From Comamonadaceae bacterium UBA4962 (GTDB lineage Bacteria > Pseudomonadota > Gammaproteobacteria > Burkholderiales > Burkholderiaceae_C), in contig DHAE01000006.1 of assembly GCA_002397315.1 (NCBI GenBank), positions 62,001 through 126,000 on the forward strand: a stretch of 64,000 bases of DNA, given 5' to 3'. The notes under the pieces were generated by a model. It ran no database searches and was not told the origin of the DNA. It worked only from the letters and a program-made list of their open reading frames with translations. Made by a program: the position numbers and the translations under genes. Below, in pieces: positions 1 to 8,153 of the stretch. Within the stretch, counting starts at the first letter, position 1. Each line of letters begins with the position of its first letter.

Positions 1-792
1 CTCTACATGGTGGGCGCCTACCTGATCGCGGCCATCGCCACGGCGTCGGGCTCGTTCTGGATCGGACTCGCGGGCGGCACGCTCGCCACGGCGGCGATCG
101 GCGTGCTGCTGGAGGTGTCCGTGCTGCGGCGCCTCTACCGGCGCGACCACCTCTCGCAGGTGCTCGGCACCTTCGCGATCCTGCTCATGGCCAACGAGGC
201 CGTGCGCATGGTCTGGGGTTCGCAACCGGTGCCGCTCAATCCACCGCCCGCGCTCGCCGGCCCCGTGGAGCTGCTGCCGGGCTTCTCCTACCCGGCCTAC
301 CGGCTCTTCATCATCGGCGTGGGGCTGGCGGTGGCGCTGCTGCTCTACGTGCTGGTCACGCGCACGCGCGTCGGCATGCAGGTGCGCGCGGGCGCCTCCA
401 ACCGCGAGATGGCGATGGCCATGGGCACCAACGTGCGCCGGCTGTTCACCGGCATCTTCGCGCTCGGCGCCGCGCTCTGCGCGATCGCGGGCGGCATGCT
501 CGGGCCGCTGCTGGCCGTGCAGGTGGGCATGGGCGAGAGCATCCTCATCCTGGCCTTCGTGGTGATCGTGATCGGCGGCATCGGCTCCATCCGCGGTGCG
601 CTGGTCGGGGCGCTGCTGGTCGGGCTGGTGGACACCGCCGGCCGCACCCTCGTTCCGTTGCTCGCCGAGCGCCTGCTGGGGCCTGCGGCCGCGGCCGGCG
701 CGGGCCCGGCCGTGGCGTCGATCCTGATCTACGTGCTGATGGCGGCGGTGCTGTTCTGGAAGCCGCGCGGCCTGTTTCCCTCCCATGGCTGA
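1..792 (+). CDS. livH: Branched-chain amino acid-type ABC transporter permease LivH, 5' end cut by window
   Basis: Inner-membrane permease of a LivH/LivM-type ABC importer. The reading frame is open from base 1, so the real start lies before the window; the Met at 7 is probably internal, because this family usually has about 290-300 residues and only 263 are present. Hydrophobic segments follow each other along the whole length, and the family-typical cytoplasmic loop (around MQVRAGASNREMA) that contacts the ATPase is visible. The stop codon overlaps the start of the next permease by 8 bases, giving a livH-M-G-F operon. The cognate binding protein is not inside the window next to these genes. 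The substrate could be an amino acid, amide or urea-like compound; the sequence does not decide. Confidence 0.9.
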   Translation, partial: LYMVGAYLIAAIATASGSFWIGLAGGTLATAAIGVLLEVSVLRRLYRRDHLSQVLGTFAILLMANEAVRMVWGSQPVPLNPPPALAGPVELLPGFSYPAYRLFIIGVGLAVALLLYVLVTRTRVGMQVRAGASNREMAMAMGTNVRRLFTGIFALGAALCAIAGGMLGPLLAVQVGMGESILILAFVVIVIGGIGSIRGALVGALLVGLVDTAGRTLVPLLAERLLGPAAAAGAGPAVASILIYVLMAAVLFWKPRGLFPSHG

Positions 793-1795
793 AAGCACCA
801 TGCCGTCCAATTCCTCCCACCCCTCCAGCCTGCTGGACCACGGCCTGCACCCGCGCTGGAGCATCCCGCTGCTGGTGCTGCTGGCGCTGCTGCCCACCAT
901 CGCGCAGGCGCTGGACGAGGGCTTCTACATCGGCGTGGCGAGCCGCATCCTGGTCTTCGCGCTGGCCGCCACCAGCCTGAACCTGATCCTCGGCTTCGGC
1001 GGCATGGTCAGCTTCGGCCATGCGGCCTTCGTGGGCGTGGGCGCGTACGCGGTCGGCATCCTGATGCAGGAGGGCATCGCCTCCGCCTGGCTCGCCTGGC
1101 CGGCCGCCATCGCCGCGGGCGCGCTGTTCGCCTTCGTGATCGGCCTGGTCAGCCTGCGCACGCAGGGCGTGTACTTCATCATGATCACGCTCGCGTTCGC
1201 GCAGATGCTGTTCTACCTGATGGTGTCGCTCAAGGCCTATGGCGGCGAGGACGGCCTCTCGCTCGCGTCGCGTTCGCAGGTCGGCCCCTGGCTCGATCTG
1301 GCGGATGACGCGCGCTTCTACTACTGCGTGCTGGCGCTGTGCGTGCTGGTCTTCATCGGCCTCGCGCGGCTGCTCAATGCCCGCTTCGGCCATGCGCTGC
1401 AGGGCATCCGCGAGAACGAGACGCGCATGGCCGCGCTCGGCGTGCCCGTCTACCGCACCAAGCTCGCGGCCTTCACGCTCGCGGGCGCCATCGCCGGGCT
1501 CGCGGGCGCGCTGCTGGCCAACCAGGCCGGCTTCGTCAGCCCCGCGGCGCTGCAGTGGAGCCAGTCGGGCATGCTGATGGTGATGGTGATCCTGGGCGGG
1601 GTGGGGCGCCTCTACGGCGGCTTAGTCGGCGCGGTGGCCTTCCTGCTGATCGAGGAGGTGCTGGCGGCCCACACCATGCACTGGCAGTTCGGCCTGGGCG
1701 CGGTACTGCTCGTCGTGGTGCTGGTGGCGCCCAACGGGCTGCTGAGTCTCGCGCGGGCCGATCGCGCCGGTCGTGCGAGGGCGGGGCGGCCATGA
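785..1795 (+). CDS. livM: Branched-chain amino acid-type ABC transporter permease LivM
   Basis: Second inner-membrane permease of the importer, 336 residues, normal length for LivM. It has a short hydrophilic N-terminus and then about eight to nine hydrophobic segments. The LivM hallmark GFGGMVSFGHAAF lies near residue 75, and the ATPase-contacting loop containing RENETRMAALG lies near residue 210. The start is the ATG overlapping the livH stop; a second in-frame Met lies six codons later. The stop overlaps the following ATPase gene as ATGA, so translation is probably coupled. Assignment to the family is secure; the substrate is not known. Confidence 0.92.
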   Translation: MAESTMPSNSSHPSSLLDHGLHPRWSIPLLVLLALLPTIAQALDEGFYIGVASRILVFALAATSLNLILGFGGMVSFGHAAFVGVGAYAVGILMQEGIASAWLAWPAAIAAGALFAFVIGLVSLRTQGVYFIMITLAFAQMLFYLMVSLKAYGGEDGLSLASRSQVGPWLDLADDARFYYCVLALCVLVFIGLARLLNARFGHALQGIRENETRMAALGVPVYRTKLAAFTLAGAIAGLAGALLANQAGFVSPAALQWSQSGMLMVMVILGGVGRLYGGLVGAVAFLLIEEVLAAHTMHWQFGLGAVLLVVVLVAPNGLLSLARADRAGRARAGRP

Positions 1796-2555
1796 GCGCG
1801 CGCGTCCTCCTGCGGACCGAGCAACTGGTGCGCCGCTTCGGCGGCCTGCTCGCCACCGACCATGCGGACCTGTCGGTGCTCGAAGGCGAAGTGCACGCCC
1901 TCATCGGCCCCAACGGCGCCGGCAAGACGACGCTGATCCACCAGCTTTCCGGCACGCTCGCGCCCACCAGCGGGCGGATCCATTTCGACGGCGAGGACGT
2001 CACCGGCCTGCCGATCCATGCGCGGGTGCGGCGCGGGCTGGTGCGCTCCTACCAGATCACCAGCGTCTTTCCCCGGCTGCCGGTGCTGGACAACCTCGCG
2101 CTCGCCGTGCAGGCGCGTACCGGTGGCGTCCGCGGCTTCTGGCGGCCGGCGCGGGCGGAGCGCGGGCGCTACGCCGAGGCGCAGGCCGTGGCGGAGCGCG
2201 TCGGCCTGGGCGAGCAGTCGTCGCAACTGGCCGGCGCACTGTCGCACGGCCAGCAGCGGCAGCTCGAAGTCGGACTGGCGCTGGCGCTGCGGCCCCGGCT
2301 GCTGCTGCTCGACGAGCCCATGGCCGGCATGGGCCCGGATGAATCCGAGCGCATGGTCGGCCTGCTGCAGGGGCTGCGCGGCGAGGTCACGCTGCTGCTG
2401 GTGGAGCACGACATGGATGCCGTATTCCGACTGGCCGACCGCATCTCCGCGCTCGTCTCGGGCCGCGTGATCGCCACCGGCACCCCGCAGGAGATCCGCC
2501 AGCACCCCGACGTGCGCCGCGCCTACCTGGGCGACGAACTGGAGGAGGCCACGCC

Positions 2556-2559
<4 letters not shown>
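1792..2559 (+). CDS. livG: ABC transporter ATP-binding protein LivG
   Basis: One of the two ATPases of the LivHMGF importer, 255 residues. Walker A is GPNGAGKTT at residues 39-47, the signature is LSHGQQRQLEVG, and Walker B is LLLLDEPMAGMG, followed by the switch histidine in LLVEHDMD. The start is the ATG that overlaps the livM stop (ATGA). The frame is open much further upstream, but that part is the shadow of livM. The gene ends in another ATGA overlap with livF. Confidence 0.93.
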
Positions 2560-3266
<707 letters not shown>

Positions 3267-3321
3267 TCCGCTGCGCAGGAACGACAACGATTTTCGAGAA
3301 CCGAACGGACAGGAGATTCGC

Positions 3322-3714
3322 ATGCAAGTCCTTCTTCCCCCCGGATGGCCGCGGCCCAAGGGCTACTCCAACGGCGTCGCGGCGCGCGGCCGCATGGTCT
3401 TCGTGGCCGGCATGATCGGCTGGGACGCGCAGGGCGTCTTCCATACCGACACGCTCTGCGGCCAGGTGCGGCAGGCGCTGCGGAACATCGTCGAGGTGCT
3501 CGCGGAAGGCGGTGCGCGCCCCGAGCACATCGTGCGCATGACCTGGTACGTGACGGACAAGAAAGACTACGTCGCCTCGCTGCGGCAGATCGGCCAGGAC
3601 TTCCGCGAGATCATCGGCAGCTTCAACGCGGCGATGACGGCGGTGGAGGTCTCGGCGCTCATCGAGGACCGGGCCAAGGTCGAGATCGAGGTCACGGCCG
3701 TGGTGCCGGACTGA
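3322..3714 (+). CDS. Rid-family (YjgF/YER057c/UK114) protein, atypical
   Basis: Small cytoplasmic Rid-superfamily protein, 130 residues, normal length. True RidA hydrolyses reactive enamine/imine intermediates and uses a conserved Arg (the ARSCVEV motif of E. coli RidA). Here the equivalent stretch reads NAAMTAVEV, so that Arg is replaced by Met, while the later acidic position (KVEIEV) is kept. It therefore belongs to one of the Rid groups without proven 2-aminoacrylate deaminase activity. A clear GGAG lies 5-8 bases before the start. It stands between an importer and an alpha/beta hydrolase, suggesting a role in catabolism of an imported nitrogen compound, which is inference. Confidence 0.85.
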   Translation: MQVLLPPGWPRPKGYSNGVAARGRMVFVAGMIGWDAQGVFHTDTLCGQVRQALRNIVEVLAEGGARPEHIVRMTWYVTDKKDYVASLRQIGQDFREIIGSFNAAMTAVEVSALIEDRAKVEIEVTAVVPD

Positions 3715-3730
3715 CGCGCGGGTGCCACCG

Positions 3731-4597
3731 ATGGCGATGACCTTTCCCCACGGCTTCGCGAACCCACAGGAAATCGACGAGGCCTACGACCCCCTGAAGC
3801 GCGCGCACGATGCCGCCGCATCGAACCGGCATTTCGCCGAACGCAGCGAGGCCACGCGCCAGGCGTTGCCCTACCTAGCCGCCGTGCCCTACGGCCCCAC
3901 GCGGGCGGAAACGCTGGACATCTTCCCGGCCGAGCGGCCCGGCGCGCCGGTGTTCTTCTTCATTCACGGCGGCTACTGGCGTGCCCGCAGCGCGCGCGAT
4001 TTCAGTTGCGTGGCGCAGGGCCCGCATGCGCTGGGCTTCACCACCGTGGTGGTGGACTATGCGCTGTGCCCGGCCGTCACGATCGACGAGATCGTGCGGC
4101 AGGTGCGTGCGGCGGCGGCCTGGGTGGTGCGCCACATCGGCGAGCACGGCGGCGACCCGGCCCGCATCGTCGTCGGCGGGCATTCCGCGGGCGGGCATCT
4201 GGGCGCGATGCTGCTGTGCACGCCCTGGGAAGAAGATTACGGCCTGCCCGCCGATCCCTTCGCGGGTGCGGTGCTGGTGAGCGGCCTCTACGACATCGCG
4301 CCGCTGCGCTACAGCTACCTGCAGCCGGCGCTCCAGCTGGACGAGGGCCTGGTGCGCCGCAATTCGCCCGTGCTGCATGCGCGGCCCAGCGCCACGCCCG
4401 TCACGCTCTGCTGGGGCGGGGCCGAGCAGGAGGCGTTCGCCCAGCAGTCGCAGGGCTTCCACGCCGCGTGGCGCGCGGCCGGCAACGCGGCCGAACTGCA
4501 GCCGATGCCGGGCGCCGACCACTTCGATGCCGTGCAGGCGTTCGAGGACCCGGACAGCCTGCCGTGCCGCGCCCTCGCGCGCATGGCGCAAGGCTAG
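3731..4597 (+). CDS. Alpha/beta hydrolase, kynurenine formamidase (KynB)-like
   Basis: Predicted cytoplasmic alpha/beta-fold hydrolase of 288 residues. The oxyanion-hole motif HGGYWR lies near residue 80, the nucleophile elbow is GHSAGG, and the C-terminal GADHFDA supplies the likely catalytic His. The HGG-Y-W form is typical of arylformamidase-like esterases. A GTG at 3722 and ATGs at 3731 and 3737 are all possible starts; none has a strong ribosome-binding site and 3731 was chosen. It begins 16 bases after the Rid gene and is probably in the same operon. Kynurenine itself is unproven as substrate, since no other kynurenine-pathway gene is nearby. Confidence 0.8.
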   Translation: MAMTFPHGFANPQEIDEAYDPLKRAHDAAASNRHFAERSEATRQALPYLAAVPYGPTRAETLDIFPAERPGAPVFFFIHGGYWRARSARDFSCVAQGPHALGFTTVVVDYALCPAVTIDEIVRQVRAAAAWVVRHIGEHGGDPARIVVGGHSAGGHLGAMLLCTPWEEDYGLPADPFAGAVLVSGLYDIAPLRYSYLQPALQLDEGLVRRNSPVLHARPSATPVTLCWGGAEQEAFAQQSQGFHAAWRAAGNAAELQPMPGADHFDAVQAFEDPDSLPCRALARMAQG

Positions 4598-4610
4598 GGC
4601 AGGCCGCCGC

Positions 4611-5780
4611 TCAGAGCCGGCGCAGGCGCTGCACCGCCTCGCGCAGCGTCTCGTCGCGCTTGGCGAAGCAGAAGCGCACCACGCGCTGATCGAACCCGTC
4701 GCCGTAGAACGGCGACAGCGGAATGCCGGCCACGCCGATCTCGCGCGTGAGCCACTGGCAGAACTCCACGTCGCCCAGGTCGCTCACCTGCGAGATGTCC
4801 ACGCACTGGAAGTAACTGCCGGTGCTGGGCAGCAGCTTCAGGCGCGAGCCTTCCAGCCCCTGGCGGAACAGGTCGCGCTTGGCCTGGTAGAAGGCCGGCA
4901 GCTGCAGGTAGGGCGCCGGATCGGCAAGGTAGGCGGCCAGCCCGTACTGCACGGGCGTGTTCACCGTGAACACGTTGAACTGGTGCACCTTGCGGAACTC
5001 GGCCATGAGCGGCGCGGGCGCGACCACCGTGCCCACCTTCCACCCCGTGACGTGGAAGGTCTTGCCGAAGCTCGACACGATGAAGGCCCGCGCGGCCAGC
5101 CCGGGAAAGCGCGCGGCGCTCTGGTGCGCGGCACCGTCGAACACCATGTGCTCGTAGACCTCGTCGCTGATCACCACCACGTCCGTCGGCGCGAGCAGCG
5201 CTTCGAGCGCCCGCATGTCCTCGTCCGTCCACACGGTGGCCGAGGGGTTGTGCGGCGTGTTGATGATGATCGCGCGCGTGCGCGGCGTGAGCGCGGCGGC
5301 GATGCGGCCGAAGTCCGGGCGGAAGGTGCCGGGCGTGAGCGGCACGCGCACGGCCGTGCCGCCCGCCAGATCCACGTTGGGCACGTAGCTGTCGTAGCAG
5401 GGATCGAACACGATCACCTCGTCGCCCGCCTGCACCACCGCCAGGATCGCCGTGAGGATGCCCTGCGTCGCGCCGGCCGTCACGGTGATCTCGGTGTCCG
5501 GCGAGTAGGCGCGGCCATGCAGTGCCTCGATCTTGCGCGCCACCGCCTGGCGCAGCGCCGGCACGCCGGGCATCGGCGGGTACTGGTTCTGCCCGGCGCG
5601 CATCGCATGCGCCACGGCATCGACCAGGGCCGGGTCGCAGTCGAAGTCGGGAAAACCCTGGCCCAGGTTCACGGCCCCGTGTTCCGCCGCCAGGGCGGAC
5701 ATCACGGCGAAGATCGTCGTGCCCACCTGGGGCAGCTTGCTGGGGAGGGCCGGCGTGCGCGCGGCAGCGTTGGTGGTCAT
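4611..5780 (-). CDS. PLP-dependent aminotransferase, class I/II (YbdL methionine aminotransferase-like)
   Basis: Fold-type I aminotransferase of 389 residues, cytoplasmic. The N-terminal NLGQGFPDFD, the Asn in NTPHNPSATVW and the PLP lysine in SSFGKTFHVTGWK match the group that contains E. coli YbdL (methionine:2-oxoacid aminotransferase) and kynurenine aminotransferases. The start at 5780 gives an N-terminus beginning MTTNAAAR; a Met eight codons upstream is less likely because it runs into the upstream gene. It lies just downstream of the CysB-like regulator on the same strand. A role in sulfur amino acid metabolism would fit, but this is inference. Confidence 0.85.
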   Translation of the reverse strand: MTTNAAARTPALPSKLPQVGTTIFAVMSALAAEHGAVNLGQGFPDFDCDPALVDAVAHAMRAGQNQYPPMPGVPALRQAVARKIEALHGRAYSPDTEITVTAGATQGILTAILAVVQAGDEVIVFDPCYDSYVPNVDLAGGTAVRVPLTPGTFRPDFGRIAAALTPRTRAIIINTPHNPSATVWTDEDMRALEALLAPTDVVVISDEVYEHMVFDGAAHQSAARFPGLAARAFIVSSFGKTFHVTGWKVGTVVAPAPLMAEFRKVHQFNVFTVNTPVQYGLAAYLADPAPYLQLPAFYQAKRDLFRQGLEGSRLKLLPSTGSYFQCVDISQVSDLGDVEFCQWLTREIGVAGIPLSPFYGDGFDQRVVRFCFAKRDETLREAVQRLRRL

Positions 5781-5800
5781 GTGCGTGGGGTGAGGAAGAA

Positions 5801-6742
5801 TCAAAGCTCGTAGTCGTTCACGTGCCCGGTCATCGCGCGGGCCACGAGTTCGCGGTTCAGCCGGTCGCTCAGCAGCTCCGCGAATTTATAGACGAAGTTG
5901 CGCAGGTACGCGCCGCGCTTGAACGCCACGCGCGCCACGCTCTGGCCGAACAGGTGTCCCACGGGGCGCACCACCAGGTCGCCCAGCGGATCGTCGCGCA
6001 TGGCCATCTCGGCCACGATGCCCACGCCCAGGCCCAGCCGCACGTAGGTCTTGATCACGTCGGAATCGATCGCCTCCAGCACGATGCGCGGCTGCAGCTT
6101 GCGCGCCGCGAACGCCTGGTCGATCTTGCCGCGGCCGGTGAACGAGGGATGGTAGGTGATGAGCGACTCGTGGGCGATGTCGTCCACGCTGATGCGCTCG
6201 CGCTGCGCGAGCGGATGGCCCGTGGGCATCACCAGCACGTGCTGCCATTCGTAGCAGGGCAGGGTGACGAGGTCGGGGTAGTCGGCGAGCGATTCGGTGG
6301 CCATGCCGATCTCGGCCACCTCGTCGATCACCATGCGCGCCACCTCGTGCGGCGTGGCCTGGTGCAGGCTCACGTTCACCTTCGGATAGGCTTCGCGCAG
6401 CTTGGCCACCGGCACCGGCAGCACGTAGCGCGCCTGCGTGTGGGTGGTGGCGATGCTCAGGGTGCCGCTGTCCTGCGCGCTGAACTGCTCGCCAATGCGC
6501 TTGAGGTTGCCGACCTCGCGCATGATGAGTTCGATGCTTTTCAGGACATGCTGGCCCGGCTCGGTGATGCGCTTGAGCCGCTTGCCGTGGCGCGCGAAGA
6601 TGTCCACGCCCAGCTCCTCTTCCAGCTCGATGATCGCCTTGGACACCCCCGGCTGCGACGTATGGAGCGCCTTGGCGGCCTCCGTCAGGTTGAGGTTGCG
6701 GCGGGCGGCTTCCTGGACGAAGCGGAACTGGTGCAGGTTCAT
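5801..6742 (-). CDS. cysB: CysB-like LysR-family regulator of sulfur assimilation
   Basis: LysR-type regulator of 313 residues. An N-terminal winged helix-turn-helix (MNLHQFRFVQEAARRNLNLT onward, residues 1-60) is followed by a periplasmic-binding-protein-like sensor domain. The N-terminus and segments such as THTQARYVLP match CysB/Cbl, which read sulfate, thiosulfate or N-acetylserine and activate sulfate or sulfonate genes. Length is close to CysB (about 324). An imperfect dyad lies just upstream at 6751-6794 and may be its own operator. The aminotransferase gene follows on the same strand. Confidence 0.85.
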   Translation of the reverse strand: MNLHQFRFVQEAARRNLNLTEAAKALHTSQPGVSKAIIELEEELGVDIFARHGKRLKRITEPGQHVLKSIELIMREVGNLKRIGEQFSAQDSGTLSIATTHTQARYVLPVPVAKLREAYPKVNVSLHQATPHEVARMVIDEVAEIGMATESLADYPDLVTLPCYEWQHVLVMPTGHPLAQRERISVDDIAHESLITYHPSFTGRGKIDQAFAARKLQPRIVLEAIDSDVIKTYVRLGLGVGIVAEMAMRDDPLGDLVVRPVGHLFGQSVARVAFKRGAYLRNFVYKFAELLSDRLNRELVARAMTGHVNDYEL

Positions 6743-6750
6743 ATCCGATT

Positions 6751-6794
6751 GCTGCTAAAGACTTGTTTGATTATGCTTCAGTCTTCTAAGCAGC
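6751..6794. promoter_or_regulatory. Imperfect dyad in front of the cysB-like gene
   Basis: GCTGCTAAAGACTTG at 6751-6765 is imperfectly mirrored by CAGTCTTCTAAGCAGC at 6779-6794. The dyad is AT-rich compared with its surroundings and covers the likely promoter of the minus-strand cysB-like gene, whose ATG is at 6742. LysR regulators often bind such dyads to repress themselves. Binding is inferred from position only. Confidence 0.4.
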
Positions 6795-6821
6795 AAATGC
6801 CGGCACGCGAAAAGGCGGCGG

Positions 6822-7463
6822 TCAATCGATGACGTGGGACGCCCCGTAGCGCTCGATCCAGGCGTGCATGTGATGATTGACGGCGTAATTGCCGTCACGG
6901 TGCTGGAACTTGAGCTTGGTCTTCAGGTCCAGGTCGCGGACCCCTTGGCCCGTCCAGGAATCGACGATGGCCCCTTTCGGAAACTCTCCGTTGGGGTGGA
7001 TGACCACGTAGTTGTGGCTCAGTCGGTGGTTGCTGTAGATGGTGAAGTCGGATATGCCCAACTGGTGCCGGAGATGCAGTGCGATTTCCAGCGCCTGGAT
7101 GTCGCAATTGGAAAAACCGTCTTCCCGGCACTTCCTGACGCAGTCCGTCAGCTGTTCCGGTGTCATCTCGATGCCCCCGCGCAGATTGCCGCTGGACGTC
7201 CGGTAGATGCGGTTCTGCTGCAGATCCGCCAGCTTCTTCAACGTTTCCGACGAGAACGCGCGTTTCGCGGCATCGGTGTATTGCTGCGCCCTGCGCAGCG
7301 TCATCAGGCTTTCGTCGTCGGACTTGTGGGCCTTGTTCAAGCGCCCCATGGCCGTCTGGTAACCCGTGGTGGAGAGTTGCGTCCGCTGGCTGACGCGCTC
7401 CACCACGTCGTTGATCAGGCGCCGTGTATGCGAATTCGAAGAGGAGCCGGAGACACCGTCCAT
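6822..7463 (-). CDS. Candidate type III secreted effector with Cys-His-Asp triad, PIP-box controlled
   Basis: Protein of 213 residues not recognised by name. The N-terminus is Ser-rich and polar (SGSSSNS at 5-11), as in type III secreted effectors, with no signal peptide or membrane segment. Cys120 (FSNCD), His150 (LSHNYVV) and Asp168 (IVDSW) are spaced as in papain/transglutaminase-fold enzymes; from memory, HopX/AvrPphE-type effectors have similar spacing. The ATG at 7463 is the only start codon downstream of the predicted transcription start, because a perfect PIP box (7565-7589) and a matching -10 (7528-7533) lie upstream. Two sampled 60-base lines have about 58 and 63 percent GC, lower than the neighbouring genes appear, suggesting separate acquisition. 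Convergent or tandem partners give no functional hint. Confidence 0.75.
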   Translation of the reverse strand: MDGVSGSSSNSHTRRLINDVVERVSQRTQLSTTGYQTAMGRLNKAHKSDDESLMTLRRAQQYTDAAKRAFSSETLKKLADLQQNRIYRTSSGNLRGGIEMTPEQLTDCVRKCREDGFSNCDIQALEIALHLRHQLGISDFTIYSNHRLSHNYVVIHPNGEFPKGAIVDSWTGQGVRDLDLKTKLKFQHRDGNYAVNHHMHAWIERYGASHVID

Positions 7464-7527
7464 GAAGATAGTCCGTCCAGGGGATGAAGGTGGAGGCCGC
7501 CCATGCGCGCGGCTGTTGAAGCCCTCG

Positions 7528-7533
7528 ATGGTG
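7528..7533 (-). promoter_or_regulatory. -10 element (CACCAT) of the PIP-box promoter
   Basis: CACCAT on the minus strand fits the YANNNT form of -10 elements used with PIP boxes. It begins 31 bases after the PIP box ends, inside the 30-32 base spacing known for HrpX/HrpB-dependent promoters. It puts the transcription start about 55-60 bases before the effector ATG. Confidence 0.65.
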
Positions 7534-7564
7534 GGGCGAACACTCCATCCGAAAACGGGGCCGC

Positions 7565-7589
7565 GCGAATGCACTCGCCGGGGTGCGAA
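7565..7589 (-). promoter_or_regulatory. Perfect PIP box (TTCGC-N15-TTCGC)
   Basis: On the minus strand the sequence is TTCGC, 15 bases, TTCGC, exactly the TTCGB-N15-TTCGB consensus recognised by the AraC-type activator HrpX/HrpB of plant pathogens such as Xanthomonas, Ralstonia and Acidovorax citrulli. Together with the -10 at 7528-7533 it forms a complete Hrp-regulon promoter for the effector-like gene at 6822-7463. The activator gene is not in this window. Confidence 0.75.
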
Positions 7590-7700
7590 AGACGCCACGG
7601 CTGCTGCGTGGGAAACGTCCTGCGTGATTTCGGCCCGTGCGTCTGCGCCCGTCCTCCGCAAGGTGGCTTGCAAGGAAGAATGGCCCGGCGCGTTCCGCCC

Positions 7701-8153
7701 TCAGCTCCCGGCCGCGATCTCCGCCATCAGCGCCGTCATGCGCGGGTCTTCGCCGATGGCGCCCTGCACGATGACCTCCATGCCCGGATGCTCTTCGCGC
7801 AGCGCCTGCACGAGCTGGGGCAGGTCTTCGCGCGCATGCTTGCCGGTGCCGAGGAACATGGGCACCACGGTGAGCCGCCGCACGCCCGCGCCCGCCAGCT
7901 CGCGCACCGCCGTGGGCAGGTCGGGATCGGCGAGCTCGAGATAAGCGCAGCGCACCTGCGCGCCGGGCGCCTGCTGCCGCATGCGGGCCTCCACCGCCTC
8001 GATCGGTGCGCGCCAGAGCGGATCGCGCGAGCCGTGGGCGAACAGCACCACGCCGTGCCCCTGACGTGCCGGTTGCGGTAGCCCGCCGGAAGGGTTCGTG
8101 CCGTCCGCCATGGCCATCGTGCCTGGGGTTGTGTTCGTATTCGTCATCGTCAT
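7701..8153 (-). CDS. cbiX: CbiX/SirB-like small chelatase
   Basis: Single-domain protein of 150 residues in the class II chelatase (CbiX/SirB) family, which inserts Co2+ or Fe2+ into sirohydrochlorin for cobalamin or siroheme. Metal-binding candidates are the His in FAHGSRD near residue 40 and the His in GTGKHAREDLP, the usual CbiX positions. The first 30 residues are a low-complexity Thr/Asn/Gly-rich extension, and starts a few codons in (MTN or MAMADG) are possible. Its ATG overlaps the lptG stop as ATGA, so it is the third gene of the lptF-lptG operon. No other tetrapyrrole gene is in the window. Confidence 0.8.
   Translation of the reverse strand: MTMTNTNTTPGTMAMADGTNPSGGLPQPARQGHGVVLFAHGSRDPLWRAPIEAVEARMRQQAPGAQVRCAYLELADPDLPTAVRELAGAGVRRLTVVPMFLGTGKHAREDLPQLVQALREEHPGMEVIVQGAIGEDPRMTALMAEIAAGS

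Noticed and set aside
7463..7673. A 70-codon upstream extension of the effector gene.
   Set aside because: It would start upstream of the PIP box and the -10 element, so it would not be part of the message; the ATG at 7463 is the only start downstream.
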